64,000 nt of DNA from Actinobacteria bacterium OV320 (GCA_001298545.1 LJCX01000025.1:186001-250000), one strand, 5' to 3'. Numbered from the stretch's first letter, positions 21,476 through 30,118 are shown. The notes: a model not told the origin generated them from the sequence alone. A program made the numbers and translations.

Positions 21476-21733
21476 GTGCACGACGAACTCGTTGATCATC
21501 TGACGCGCTCCACTCCCCTCCAGCGGGGCGAGGCGCTACGGGTGATCCAGGACGTGCTCGCCTACTTCGACGAGACGACCGAGAACTACGTCCGTCGCCG
21601 CCACCGCGAGCTCCAGGCCCAGGGCCTGGTCAACGCGGAGATCTTCGAACGGGTCGAGGCGGACCTGAAATACCGTGCGGTGGCCCCGCCCGAGCTCACG
21701 CTCAGGCAACTGCGGCGCATCGTCTACGGGTGA
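21476..21733 (+). CDS. Conserved small actinobacterial protein upstream of glmS
   Basis: 85 aa from GTG 21476 with AGGAT upstream; an ATG 63 bases earlier gives a basic, poorly conserved extension. The sequence is highly charged and helical: HDELVDHLTRSTPLQRGEALRVIQDVLAYFDETTENYVRRRHRELQAQGL, ending in PPELTLRQLRRIVYG. I recognise it as a family conserved across actinomycetes but know of no function. It ends 24 bp before glmS, so co-transcription with glmS is likely. Confidence 0.75.
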   Translation: MHDELVDHLTRSTPLQRGEALRVIQDVLAYFDETTENYVRRRHRELQAQGLVNAEIFERVEADLKYRAVAPPELTLRQLRRIVYG

Positions 21734-21757
21734 TCGAAAGCTTGGGGATACCTATAT

Positions 21758-23575
21758 ATGTGCGGAATCGTCGGATACATCGGCAGGCGTGACGTGGCCC
21801 CGCTGCTGCTCGAAGGCCTTCAGCGGCTCGAGTACCGCGGCTACGACTCGGCGGGCATCGTCGTCACCTCGCCGAAGACGGCCGGCCTGAAGATGGTCAA
21901 GGCCAAGGGCCGGGTCCGCGACCTGGAGGCCAAGGTCCCGGCGCGCTTCAAGGGCACCACCGGCATCGCCCACACCCGCTGGGCCACCCACGGCGCCCCC
22001 TCCGACGTGAACGCCCACCCGCACATGTCGGCCGACCTCAAGGTCGCCGTCGTCCACAACGGCATCATCGACAACGCCTCCGACCTGCGCAAGAAGCTCG
22101 AGGCAGACGGCGTCGAGTTCCTCTCCGAGACGGACACCGAGGTCCTCGTCCACCTCGTCGCCCGCGCCCAGGCCGAGAAGCTCGAGGACAAGGTCCGCGA
22201 GGCGCTGCGGGTGGTCGAGGGCACCTACGGCATCGCCGTGATGCACGCCGACTTCAACGACCGGATCGTCGTCGCCCGCAACGGCTCCCCGGTCGTCCTC
22301 GGCATCGGCGAGAAGGAGATGTTCGTCGCCTCGGACATCGCCGCGCTGGTCGCCCACACCCGCCAGATCGTCACCCTCGACGACGGCGAGATGGCCACCC
22401 TGAAGGCCGACGACTTCCGCACCTACACAACCGAGGGCACCCGCACCACGTCGGAGCCGACCACCGTCGAGTGGGAGGCCGCCTCCTACGACATGGGCGG
22501 CCACGACACCTACATGCACAAGGAGATCCACGAGCAGGCCGACGCCGTGGACCGCGTGCTGCGCGGCCGCATCGACGACCGCTTCTCCACCGTGCACCTC
22601 GGCGGCCTCAACCTGGACGCCCGCGAGGCGCGCCAGATCCGCCGGGTGAAGATCCTCGGCTGCGGCACCTCGTACCACGCGGGCATGATCGGCGCCCAGA
22701 TGATCGAGGAGCTCGCCCGCATCCCCGCGGACGCCGAGCCCGCCTCCGAGTTCCGCTACCGCAACGCGGTCGTGGACCCCGACACCCTGTACATCGCCGT
22801 CTCGCAGTCCGGTGAGACGTACGACGTGCTGGCGGCCGTCCAGGAGCTGAAGCGCAAGGGCGCCCGGGTGCTGGGCGTGGTCAACGTGGTCGGCTCGGCG
22901 ATCGCCCGCGAGGCGGACGGCGGCGTGTACGTGCACGCGGGCCCGGAGGTCTGCGTCGTCTCGACGAAGTGCTTCACCAACACCACGGTCGCCTTCGCGC
23001 TGCTCGCCCTGCACCTGGGCCGCACCCGCGACCTCTCCGTGCGCGACGGCAAGCGGATCATCGAGGGCCTGCGCAAGCTGCCCGCGCAGATCGCCGAGAT
23101 CATGGAGCAGGAGGCGGAGATCGAGAAGCTGGCCGAGACGCTCGCCGAGGCCCGCTCGATGCTCTTCATCGGCCGCGTCCGGGGCTACCCGGTCGCCCGT
23201 GAGGCCTCGCTGAAGCTCAAGGAGGTCTCGTACATCCACGCCGAGGCCTACCCGGCCTCCGAGCTCAAGCACGGTCCGCTGGCCCTCATCGAGCCCGCGC
23301 TCCCGACGGTCGCGATCGTCCCCGACGACGACCTGCTGGAGAAGAACCGCGCCGCGCTGGAGGAGATCAAGGCCCGCAGCGGAAAGATCATCGCGGTCGC
23401 CCACCGGGAGCAGGAGAAGGCCGACCAGACGGTCGTCGTCCCCAAGAACGAGGACGAGCTCGACCCGATCCTGATGGGCATCCCGCTCCAGCTCCTCGCC
23501 TACTACACGGCGAAGGCGCTCGGCCGCGACATCGACAAGCCGCGCAACCTGGCGAAGTCGGTGACGGTGGAGTAG
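21758..23575 (+). CDS. glmS: Glutamine-fructose-6-phosphate aminotransferase
   Basis: 605 aa, full length. Makes glucosamine-6-phosphate from fructose-6-phosphate and glutamine, the entry to aminosugar and cell-wall precursor synthesis. N-terminal Ntn glutaminase: MCGIVGYIGRRD with Cys2 nucleophile, LEYRGYDSAGIV, HTRWATHG and VVHNGIIDN. Two SIS isomerase domains: ILGCGTSYHAGMIGA with VSQSGETYDVLAAV, and IGRVRGYPVAREASLKLKEVSYIHAEAYPASELKHGPLALIE. The C-terminus DKPRNLAKSVTVE is canonical. By order relative to adpA this is the S. coelicolor glmS2 position. Many Streptomyces have a second glmS elsewhere. Confidence 0.97.
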   Translation: MCGIVGYIGRRDVAPLLLEGLQRLEYRGYDSAGIVVTSPKTAGLKMVKAKGRVRDLEAKVPARFKGTTGIAHTRWATHGAPSDVNAHPHMSADLKVAVVHNGIIDNASDLRKKLEADGVEFLSETDTEVLVHLVARAQAEKLEDKVREALRVVEGTYGIAVMHADFNDRIVVARNGSPVVLGIGEKEMFVASDIAALVAHTRQIVTLDDGEMATLKADDFRTYTTEGTRTTSEPTTVEWEAASYDMGGHDTYMHKEIHEQADAVDRVLRGRIDDRFSTVHLGGLNLDAREARQIRRVKILGCGTSYHAGMIGAQMIEELARIPADAEPASEFRYRNAVVDPDTLYIAVSQSGETYDVLAAVQELKRKGARVLGVVNVVGSAIAREADGGVYVHAGPEVCVVSTKCFTNTTVAFALLALHLGRTRDLSVRDGKRIIEGLRKLPAQIAEIMEQEAEIEKLAETLAEARSMLFIGRVRGYPVAREASLKLKEVSYIHAEAYPASELKHGPLALIEPALPTVAIVPDDDLLEKNRAALEEIKARSGKIIAVAHREQEKADQTVVVPKNEDELDPILMGIPLQLLAYYTAKALGRDIDKPRNLAKSVTVE

Positions 23576-23591
23576 CCCTCCCCGCTCGCAC

Positions 23592-23636
23592 AGAACGGCC
23601 CCCCACGCGCGCCACCCGCGCGTGGGGGGCCGTTCT
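23592..23636 (+). terminator. Very strong terminator after glmS
   Basis: A perfect 20-bp stem (AGAACGGCCCCCCACGCGCG and its complement) with a 5-base loop, 17 bp after the stop. It also lies at the end of the convergent acetate-transporter gene. Confidence 0.85.
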
Positions 23637-23675
23637 CCTGCCGGGGACGCCCAACTCCCCTGCGGCGGCTGCCGA

Positions 23676-24242
23676 TCAGCCCGTGGCCGTCACGCCGGGG
23701 CGGGCAGCGCGTCGCGGAACTGCCGTGGGCCAGTGGGCCAGCGCCGCGGTCGCCGCGTACCAGGCCACCGCGCCCGCCGCGACGGCGAACCAGCCGCCGA
23801 CCTTGGTGAGCCCGTCGCTGTCGGCGAACCGGGCGACGGCCATCAGCACCAGCCCGACGCAGAACAACCCGTAGGTGCCCTGGCCGAGTTGGTCGCCACC
23901 GGCGAGGGTCAGGGAGAGCGCCACGAGGGCGAACAGGAGCAGGAAGAGCCCTGCGGCGTTGTCGGAGACCTGAGTACCGGCGGAGACCGCCCAGGTGAAC
24001 CAGAAGGCGCCGAGGACGGTGTAGGCGGTGCCGGCGGCCGCGTCGCGGTCGCGGAGGGCGAGCAGGCCGGCGACGAACAGTGCGACGCCGCCGACGTAGT
24101 GGGCGATGGATACGGCGTCCGCAGCCGTCACGCCGTCGATGAGGTCGGTGTACCCGAGCCCGAAGGCCAACAGGGTGACACCCAGGGCGAGTCGGCCGGC
24201 GATCGTGGTGGTGCTGCTTCCCGCAGAGACGTCGTTGTCCAC
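23676..24242 (-). CDS. GPR1/FUN34/YaaH (SatP)-family acetate transporter
   Basis: 188 aa from GTG 24242 with GAAGGGAG upstream. Six hydrophobic segments are visible between residues about 14 and 165, with loops such as DLIDGVTAADAVSIAHYVGGVALFVAGLLALRD, AYTVLGAFWFTWAV and LGQGTYGLFCVGLVLMAVARFA. This is the AceTr family, succinate-acetate/proton symporters or channels in the cytoplasmic membrane. The N-terminal NPA-type motif is not clearly conserved, so transport of small organic acids is inferred from overall similarity. Confidence 0.75.
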   Translation of the reverse strand: MDNDVSAGSSTTTIAGRLALGVTLLAFGLGYTDLIDGVTAADAVSIAHYVGGVALFVAGLLALRDRDAAAGTAYTVLGAFWFTWAVSAGTQVSDNAAGLFLLLFALVALSLTLAGGDQLGQGTYGLFCVGLVLMAVARFADSDGLTKVGGWFAVAAGAVAWYAATAALAHWPTAVPRRAARPGVTATG

Positions 24243-24390
24243 GGCGGGCTCCCTTCATGCATGTGCAGTTGTGTGAGCGGTATATGCCCTTCACAAAGGC
24301 ACAAACACCCCTACGCGCCAGTAGATTTATGCTGCGCCGCAAGGGGGGACGGGCCTACCCGGATCTCATCTCACCTGGGAGGACGGCGAG

Positions 24391-24918
24391 TTACGGAATG
24401 ACAACGACAGGCCGCTTGGCCCGCTTGGCGAGCCGCCCCGCGACCGAGCCGAAGATCCGGCCGACGATCCCGTGGGTCGAACCGACGACGATCGCGTCGG
24501 CCTCGTACTCCCGCCCCACCTCTTCGAGTTCGTGGCAGATGTCGCCGCCGCGCTCGACCAGGATCCAGGGCACCTCGGCGAGGTACTCGGCGCAGGCGAG
24601 CTCCAGACCGAGCACCTCGGTGCGGTGGTCCGGCACGTCGACGAAGACGGGTGGCTCGCAGCCGGCCCACACCGTGGTGGGCAGCCGGTTGGCGACATGG
24701 ACGATGATCAGGCCGGAGCCGGAGCGGTGGGCCATGCCGATGGCGTACGCGAGCGCGCGCTCACTGGACATGGAGCCGTCGAAGCCGACGACCACGCCGT
24801 GCTTGAAGGCTGGATCGCAGGAGTGGCGTGCGTCTTCCGCCGCCTGGGGCTCGGCCGCCGTAGGGTCGGCGACGGGCCGCTTGCGGTCCGCGGGTTCGAA
24901 GAATTCGTGACCGGCCAT
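24391..24918 (-). CDS. Universal stress protein
   Basis: 175 aa. One USP domain (about residues 38-175) starts GVVVGFDGSMSSERALAYAIGMAHRSGSGLIIVHV and ends ADAIVVGSTHGIVGRIFGSVAGRLAKRAKRPVVVIP, which carries a GxxG...GS nucleotide-binding loop. A Pro/Ala-rich N-terminal tail of about 37 residues precedes it. It is cytoplasmic, probably ATP-binding, and stress responsive by family. It is transcribed towards the acetate-transporter gene; the 148-bp gap has no obvious terminator. Confidence 0.9.
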   Translation of the reverse strand: MAGHEFFEPADRKRPVADPTAAEPQAAEDARHSCDPAFKHGVVVGFDGSMSSERALAYAIGMAHRSGSGLIIVHVANRLPTTVWAGCEPPVFVDVPDHRTEVLGLELACAEYLAEVPWILVERGGDICHELEEVGREYEADAIVVGSTHGIVGRIFGSVAGRLAKRAKRPVVVIP

Positions 24919-25282
24919 GGCTGTCTCGGCGTATTGATCCTTATACGGGTGGGACGCGGCGGTGTGAGCGACGGAGCTGTCCGGGAATCATCTTCCCAAC
25001 CCCATACCCCCAAGGGTACGGCGGCACGCCTCCGAGGCCCAGTTCCCGCACGCCCCCGGTGGGGGTTCCAGGGAGCATGCACGAGCGGACGCCCGTAACG
25101 CAATGGTTGCTGCCCCGTACAGGCGGTTTGCACAGGATTCACTTACGCGGGACCGCCGCCGACAGTGACCGACCCGCTCGAACAGGCGTTGAACCCCGTG
25201 CACCGCCGTCCCTGCGCCGCCGTCCGACCGCCGCCACCCCGCCCCGCCCCTCGCACCGCCGCCCCAGGAAGGAGCCCGCCCC
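24919..25282. other. Intergenic stretch without a recognised gene
   Basis: This 364-bp gap separates the divergent universal stress protein and small membrane protein genes. Open frames here show the codon pattern of shadows rather than of proteins. I see no tRNA, no long inverted repeat and no clear operator. The region must hold the two divergent promoters. Confidence 0.5.
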
Positions 25283-25612
25283 GTGCCCTCGCCCCGCGCC
25301 ACCCCCGAGCCCCGGCCCGGCGACGACCGGTCGACCGACCTGATCCGCTGGGCGGCCTTCAGCTGCTTCCTGGTCCCGGTGGTCCTCCTCTGGTACGGCA
25401 CCTCGCTGGCCGGCACCACCGGCACCGCCCTCGGCGTCGCCGCCGTCACGGCCGTCTGCCGGGTGCTGCTGCGCCGGTCCGAGCGGTGCGCGGCCCGGTT
25501 GCTCGACGAGGAACCCGCGCCACGGGCGCACCCCCGGGGGCGCCATCAGCGCACCGGGACGGGGTCACACCGTGGCGGTCGTCACTCTGGGGGAAACTCA
25601 CCGGTCGGTTGA
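25283..25612 (+). CDS. Small membrane protein upstream of adpA
   Basis: 109 aa from GTG 25283, 9 bases after a GGAAGGAG Shine-Dalgarno sequence. Residues about 20-63 contain two hydrophobic stretches (WAAFSCFLVPVVLLWYGTSL and TTGTALGVAAVTAVCRVLL) separated by a short turn; the tail is basic, rich in His, Arg and Gly. It is probably a two-helix membrane protein of unknown function. A small hypothetical gene is found at this position beside adpA in other Streptomyces (recollection). Confidence 0.6.
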   Translation: MPSPRATPEPRPGDDRSTDLIRWAAFSCFLVPVVLLWYGTSLAGTTGTALGVAAVTAVCRVLLRRSERCAARLLDEEPAPRAHPRGRHQRTGTGSHRGGRHSGGNSPVG

Positions 25613-25617
25613 CCGGT
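25600..25617 (+). terminator. Hairpin overlapping the stop codon of the small membrane gene
   Basis: ACCGGTC-GGTT-GACCGGT, a perfect 7-bp stem with a 4-base loop followed by TTT, spans the TGA stop. It insulates the adpA promoter region from upstream reading. Confidence 0.6.
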
Positions 25618-25989
25618 TTTCACGCACGGACCCGCTTCTTTTCAGCCAACTTCCGGTGATGGCGCATCCCTTGCCCCAACCACCCCCCACCCCCCGTTCC
25701 ACCTGCACGGAAAGGGCCTCAGGGGCCCTGCGCACCCTACGGGGATTGGCCACCGCACCGAGGCGCACTTCCCTGCACGGCCCACGAGTGCAACGCTTCG
25801 TGATCGAATGCTTCACGCCAAGTTGCCATGTCGACAATCTGCCGGGTGGCGAACTGGCCACGCCGGCATTGTGCGACACGTTAGATTCGATCTTGACTGT
25901 CTACGGCGGGGGACTCGTGCAGGACCGAGGGGAAACGTGCAGGAGCGACACAACCGAGGAGCCGCGACCACCGAGGGGGGCTTAGCAGG
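25618..25989 (+). promoter_or_regulatory. Long adpA promoter and leader region
   Basis: About 370 bp without a gene precede adpA. Long regulatory leaders with AdpA autoregulatory sites are established for this gene. One near-match to the AdpA consensus TGGCSNGWWY is TGGCGTGAAG on the minus strand at 25811-25820 (last base mismatched). The adpA ATG is preceded by GCAGG only, a modest ribosome-binding site. Confidence 0.5.
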
Positions 25990-27222
25990 ATGAGCCACGA
26001 CTCCACTGCCGCGCCGGAAGCCGCGGCCCGGAAACTCTCCGGGCGACGCCGCAAGGAGATCGTCGCGGTGCTGCTGTTCAGCGGCGGCCCCATTTTCGAG
26101 AGTTCCATTCCACTGTCGGTGTTCGGGATTGACCGCCAGGACGCCGGCGTACCGCGTTACCGCTTGCTGGTGTGCGGTGGCGAAGAAGGCCCGCTGCGGA
26201 CCACAGGGGGCCTGGAACTCACCGCGCCACACGGCCTGGAGGCGATCGCACGGGCGGGCACGGTCGTCGTGCCGGCCTGGCGTTCGATCACCTCGCCGCC
26301 ACCGGAGGACGCGCTCGACGCGCTGCGCCGGGCGCACGAGGAGGGTGCCCGCATCGTGGGCCTGTGCACCGGCGCGTTCGTGCTGGCCGCCGCGGGTCTG
26401 CTGGACGGCCGCCCGGCCACCACCCACTGGATGTACGCGCCGACGCTGGCCAAGCGCTATCCGTCGGTACACGTGGATCCGCGCGAACTGTTCGTCGACG
26501 ACGGCGATGTGCTGACGTCGGCGGGCACGGCGGCCGGAATCGATCTCTGTCTGCACATCGTGCGGACGGATCACGGTAACGAGGCCGCGGGCGCGCTGGC
26601 CCGGCGGCTGGTCGTGCCACCACGCCGGTCGGGCGGCCAGGAGCGCTACCTCGACCGGTCTTTACCGGAGGAGATCGGCGCCGACCCGCTCGCCGAGGTC
26701 GTCGCCTGGGCGCTGGAGCATCTCCACGAGCAGTTCGACGTGGAGACGCTGGCGGCACGCGCCTATATGAGCCGCCGCACGTTCGACCGCCGCTTCCGGT
26801 CCCTGACCGGCAGCGCGCCGCTCCAGTGGCTGATCACCCAGCGGGTGCTCCAGGCGCAGCGCCTGCTGGAGACGTCGGACTACTCGGTGGACGAGGTCGC
26901 GGGGCGCTGCGGCTTCCGTTCGCCGGTGGCCCTGCGCGGCCACTTCCGCCGGCAGCTCGGCTCGTCCCCGGCGGCGTACCGGGCGGCCTACCGGGCCCGC
27001 AGACCCCAGGGCGAACGGCAGACGGACAACGAACCGTCGCCGCCGCCGGCGCCGCAGGCGCTGCACCCGGACGCGCCGGGACCGGTACCGCCGCAGCTGC
27101 GGCGTACGGCCTCGGCGACGGCCGGTGCGATGGGCTCGTCGGCGACCCTGCCGTCCGAGCACGCGCGGGACGCGTACGCGACCTCGCGGGCGAGTCTGCC
27201 GGGGCAGCGCAGCGGCACCTGA
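25990..27222 (+). CDS. adpA: AraC/XylS-family global regulator AdpA (BldH)
   Basis: 410 aa. Central activator of development and secondary metabolism. N-terminal DJ-1/PfpI-like dimerisation domain (about residues 20-200: VAVLLFSGGPIFESSIPLSVFGIDRQ, GLCTGAFVLAAAGLLDGRPATTHW, TSAGTAAGIDLCLHIVR) and AraC-type double HTH at about 230-335 (FDVETLAARAYMSRRTFDRRFRSLTG, LETSDYSVDEVAGRCGFRS). Codon 225 (26662-26664, in RSLPEEI between the two domains) is TTA, the conserved bldA-dependent leucine codon of adpA. The C-terminal 70 residues are Pro/Ala-rich and variable. ornA lies downstream, beyond a strong terminator. Confidence 0.97.
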   Translation: MSHDSTAAPEAAARKLSGRRRKEIVAVLLFSGGPIFESSIPLSVFGIDRQDAGVPRYRLLVCGGEEGPLRTTGGLELTAPHGLEAIARAGTVVVPAWRSITSPPPEDALDALRRAHEEGARIVGLCTGAFVLAAAGLLDGRPATTHWMYAPTLAKRYPSVHVDPRELFVDDGDVLTSAGTAAGIDLCLHIVRTDHGNEAAGALARRLVVPPRRSGGQERYLDRSLPEEIGADPLAEVVAWALEHLHEQFDVETLAARAYMSRRTFDRRFRSLTGSAPLQWLITQRVLQAQRLLETSDYSVDEVAGRCGFRSPVALRGHFRRQLGSSPAAYRAAYRARRPQGERQTDNEPSPPPAPQALHPDAPGPVPPQLRRTASATAGAMGSSATLPSEHARDAYATSRASLPGQRSGT

Positions 27223-27236
27223 GCGGATGACGGAAC

Positions 27237-27288
27237 CTCTCGTGCGCCGGCCGGGCCCACCGGCCCGGCCGGCGCCCGGGCACGAGAG
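27237..27288 (+). terminator. Terminator after adpA
   Basis: An inner perfect 12-bp stem (GCCGGCCGGGCC / GGCCCGGCCGGC, 4-base loop) is extended by an outer 9-bp stem CTCTCGTGC / GCACGAGAG with a small internal asymmetry. It separates adpA from ornA. Confidence 0.8.
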
Positions 27289-27337
27289 CGTCCCCGCGGG
27301 GCACCTCAAAAGCCGACGTCAGCTTTAGGGTGGTCGC

Positions 27338-27940
27338 ATGAACGATCGCATGGTCTGGATCGACTGCGAGATGACCGGCCTCTCGCTGTCGGACGACGCT
27401 CTCATCGAGGTTGCCGCCCTCGTCACCGACTCCGAGCTGAACGTGCTCGGCGACGGTGTCGACATCGTCATCCGCCCGCCGGCCCGGGCACTGGAGACGA
27501 TGCCGGAGGTGGTGCGCGAGATGCACACCACGTCCGGGCTGCTCGACGAGCTGGCGGGCGGGACGACCCTCGCCGAGGCCGAGGCCCAGGTGCTGGCGTA
27601 TGTGCGGGAGCACGTGAAGGAGCCGGGCAAGGCGCCGCTGTGCGGCAACTCGGTCGGCACGGACCGCGGCTTCCTGGCGCGGGACATGGCCTCCCTCGAG
27701 GGCTACCTCCACTACCGGATCGTCGACGTGTCGTCGGTCAAGGAGCTCGCCCGGCGCTGGTACCCGCGGGCGTACTTCAACAGCCCCCCGAAGAACGGCA
27801 ACCACCGCGCCCTCGCCGACATCCGCGAATCCATCGCCGAACTGCGCTACTACCGCGAGGCGGTCTTCGTGCCGCAGCCCGGGCCGGACTCCGACACCGC
27901 CAGGACCATCGCCGCGAAGCACGTCCTTCCCAGCAGCTGA
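27338..27940 (+). CDS. ornA: Oligoribonuclease
   Basis: 200 aa. DEDDh 3'-5' exonuclease that degrades 2-5-nt RNAs and, by family, the pGpG product of c-di-GMP breakdown. Motifs: [11 protein letters not shown] (D9, E11), a central Asp region [24 protein letters not shown], and [19 protein letters not shown] with the conserved His and Asp. The adpA-ornA neighbourhood is known from S. coelicolor and S. griseus. The weak GGGTGG before the ATG is the only ribosome-binding candidate. Presence of the c-di-GMP enzyme CdgA in the same window gives a plausible functional link. Confidence 0.97.
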   Translation: MNDRMVWIDCEMTGLSLSDDALIEVAALVTDSELNVLGDGVDIVIRPPARALETMPEVVREMHTTSGLLDELAGGTTLAEAEAQVLAYVREHVKEPGKAPLCGNSVGTDRGFLARDMASLEGYLHYRIVDVSSVKELARRWYPRAYFNSPPKNGNHRALADIRESIAELRYYREAVFVPQPGPDSDTARTIAAKHVLPSS

Positions 27941-28046
27941 CGGGGCCCCGTAAAAGGCGTGCACGAGCACCCCCTCGGACCCTGTACACTTTTTCTCGGC
28001 CGGTAGGGAGAACGCGGGAGACCGCAAAATCCAACTGCCGGACGTG

Positions 28047-28119
28047 GTGGGTGTAGCTCAGCTGGTAGAGCACCTGGTTGTGGTCCAGGATGCCGCGGGT
28101 TCAAGTCCCGTCACTCACC
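28047..28119 (+). tRNA. tRNA-His (GTG anticodon)
   Basis: Cloverleaf: acceptor GTGGGTG / CACTCAC (one G-T pair), D-arm GCTCAGCTGGTAGAGC, anticodon arm CTGGTTGTGGTCCAG with anticodon GTG, T-arm GCGGGTTCAAGTCCCGT. A G at 28046 opposite the discriminator C fits the extra G-1 of tRNA-His. CCA is not encoded. Confidence 0.95.
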
Positions 28120-28125
28120 CTGAGT

Positions 28126-28167
28126 CATCAGCCGGTGACTTCCCGCAAGGGAAGTCACCGGCTGATG
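28126..28167 (+). terminator. Terminator of tRNA-His
   Basis: A perfect 19-bp stem (CATCAGCCGGTGACTTCCC and complement) with a GCAA tetraloop begins 6 bp after the tRNA and is followed by TGTTT. Confidence 0.85.
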
Positions 28168-28202
28168 TGTTTCCCGTGGTTCCCCTGTTCCCGGGAGGGG
28201 TC

Positions 28203-28715
28203 ATGCGCCCGAGCGTCACGGCCGAGCCGTTCGCGACCGCCCGGCTCGACCTCGTCCCGCTGCGCGTCGACCACGCGGCAAAGATGGCGGTCGTCCTGGG
28301 CGATCCCGCGCTGCACACCTTCATCGGCGGCGCCCCCAGCACACCCGAAGCCCTGCGCGCCCGCTACGAACGGCTCGTCGCCGGTTCGCCGGACCCCTCC
28401 GTCTCCTGGTGCAACTGGGTGCTGCGGGTGCGGGACGCCGACCGGCCGGCCGGGACCCTGCAGGCCACCGTGACCGGGCGGGACCACGCGGAGATCGCCT
28501 GGGTCGTCGGCACCCCCTGGCAGGGCCGCGGCCTCGCCTCCGAGGCGGCCGCGGGACTCGTCGGCCGGCTACGGGCCCAGGGCGTGCGCACGATCGTCGC
28601 CCACATCCACCCCGACCACCACGCGTCCGCCGCCGTGGCCCGTGCCGCCGGGCTGTCGGCCACCGCGGAGCTACAGGACGGCGAGGTGCGGTGGCGGCTG
28701 GTCGTCGCGCCGTGA
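28203..28715 (+). CDS. GNAT-family N-acetyltransferase
   Basis: 170 aa from ATG 28203, preceded by GGGAGGGG. The GNAT fold is supported by TARLDLVPLRVDHAAKM (RimJ-like N-terminus), a beta-4 segment HAEIAWVVGTPWQGRGLASEAAAGLVGRLRAQG with the acetyl-CoA loop QGRGLA, and HIHPDHHASAAVARAAGL. The substrate is unknown; it could be a small molecule or a protein N-terminus. The gene stands alone between tRNA-His and the convergent cebR. Confidence 0.85.
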   Translation: MRPSVTAEPFATARLDLVPLRVDHAAKMAVVLGDPALHTFIGGAPSTPEALRARYERLVAGSPDPSVSWCNWVLRVRDADRPAGTLQATVTGRDHAEIAWVVGTPWQGRGLASEAAAGLVGRLRAQGVRTIVAHIHPDHHASAAVARAAGLSATAELQDGEVRWRLVVAP

Positions 28716-28727
28716 ACCGTGCCCCGC

Positions 28728-29783
28728 TCAGGAGGAGGAGCGCCCCACCAGCTCCGTCGCCAGTACGACCTGGCGTCGCTCCAGGCCCCGCGACACCGCG
28801 GGACGGCGGTCCGCGATCTCCGTGAGGAGCAGGTCCAGCATCCTGCGGCCCATCTCCTCGATGGGCTGGCGGACGCTCGTCAGCGGCGGGTCCATGTGCC
28901 GGGCGATCGCCGAGTCGTCGTAGCCGACCATCGCCACGTCCTCCGGGAGCCGGCGGCCCGCCTCGCGCAGTGCCCGGCGGGCGCCGGCCGCCATGACGTC
29001 GGAGCCCGCGAAGACCGCGTCGAGGGAGGGGTTGCGGGCGAGGAGTTCCCCCATCGCGCGGTGTCCGCCCTCCTCGGTGAAGTCGCCCGGCGCGATCAGG
29101 CCCTCGTCCGGCGGGTACCCCGCGTCGCGCAGGGCGTCCCGGTAGCCGTCGACGCGCCGCTGGGCGCCGTAGACGTCCGGGCGGCCCGTGATGTGGGCGA
29201 TGTGGGTGCGGCCCCGGGACAGCAGGTGTTCCACCGCCGAGCGGGCGCCACCGTAGTTGTCGGAGTCCACGGACGGGAGGGTCTCCGCGGCGGAGCGCGG
29301 TCCGCTGATCACCGCCGGGATCTCCAGCTGGGCCAGCAGGTCGGGCAGCGGGTCGTCGGCGTGGACCGAGACCAGGAGAACCCCGTCGACGCGGTGCGCC
29401 GCCAGGTACTGGGCGAGCCGGCGTCGTTCGCGATCGCTACCCGCGAAGATCAGCAGCAGCTGCATCTCGGTGTCGGAGAGCTCCGCGCCCACGCCGCGCA
29501 GCATGTCCGAGAAGTACGGCTCGGCGAAGAAGCGGGTCTCCGGCTCGGGGACCACCAGCGCGATCGCGTCCGTGCGGTTGGCGGCCAGGGCGCGGGCCGC
29601 GGTGTTGGGGACGTAGCCGAGCTCGGCGACGGCCGCCTCGACGGCCGCGCGGGTCGCGTCACTGACTCTCGGCGAGCCGTTGATCACCCGGGAGACCGTG
29701 CCGCGGCCGACACCGGCGCGTGCGGCCACCTCTTCGAGAGTCGGCCGCCCTCCGCTCCGGCTCCGCGCTCCGTGGCTTGCCAT
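28728..29783 (-). CDS. cebR: LacI-family cellobiose repressor CebR
   Basis: 351 aa from ATG 29783, with GGGAAGG upstream; a GTG at 29810 gives a 9-residue extension. The LacI HTH is RPTLEEVAARAGVGRGTVSRVINGSPRVSDATRAAV, followed by the hinge and a periplasmic-binding-like sugar domain (LVVPEPETRFFAEPYFSDMLRGV, VDGVLLVSVHAD, DAVFAGSDVMAAGARRALREAG, VGYDDSAIARHMDPPLTSVRQP). It is divergent from cebEFG and two CebR-type operators are present nearby. Known role: represses cellulose/cellobiose uptake genes, released by cellobiose or cellotriose. Confidence 0.94.
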   Translation of the reverse strand: MASHGARSRSGGRPTLEEVAARAGVGRGTVSRVINGSPRVSDATRAAVEAAVAELGYVPNTAARALAANRTDAIALVVPEPETRFFAEPYFSDMLRGVGAELSDTEMQLLLIFAGSDRERRRLAQYLAAHRVDGVLLVSVHADDPLPDLLAQLEIPAVISGPRSAAETLPSVDSDNYGGARSAVEHLLSRGRTHIAHITGRPDVYGAQRRVDGYRDALRDAGYPPDEGLIAPGDFTEEGGHRAMGELLARNPSLDAVFAGSDVMAAGARRALREAGRRLPEDVAMVGYDDSAIARHMDPPLTSVRQPIEEMGRRMLDLLLTEIADRRPAVSRGLERRQVVLATELVGRSSS

Positions 29784-30060
29784 GGGCCCCGCCTTCCCGC
29801 CGTCGTTCACGCTGGCCTGGAATCTAACAGCCCCGTCCGTTCAGCCCATCCTCGCCGACGGCCGCCGTCCCCGGGGACCCGCTTCGGTGCCACGGGGGAC
29901 CCGCATCCGTACGCCGGACGGGCCTCGGTTCAGGGCGCCGGGCGCACCCAACTCCCCGCCACCGGAGGGCTCGTCCGTCGCCGCTCACGGCCGGAAAGCG
30001 CTGTCCGCCCGAGTTAGCTAACGGGCCGATAACTGAACGCATCTCTCCGCGCTCCCACCC

Positions 30061-30118
30061 TTGACACCCCCGCCCGAACCGACGACTCTTCAACACATCA
30101 CCTGTGGGAGCGCTCCCA
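30061..30118 (+). promoter_or_regulatory. cebE promoter with perfect CebR operator
   Basis: TTGACA at 30061 is a good -35 candidate; the -10 (GACTCT around 30084) is weak. TGGGAGCGCTCCCA at 30105-30118 is an exact 14-base CebR palindrome (16 bases counting the flanking G and C), located where it would cover the transcription start. The remaining 29784-30235 region also contains GTTAGCTAAC (30013) and no gene. Confidence 0.85.

Noticed and set aside
24988..25546. Minus-strand frames of 135-153 codons in the gap before the small membrane gene
   Set aside because: Arg/Gly-rich shadows overlapping the better-supported plus-strand gene with its own Shine-Dalgarno sequence.
27958..28046. Additional tRNA or small RNA before tRNA-His
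   Set aside because: No second cloverleaf; the segment is a short promoter region.
28047..28167. Integration site of a mobile element at tRNA-His
   Set aside because: The 19-bp inverted repeat is a terminator; there is no integrase nor a duplicated tRNA 3' end nearby.
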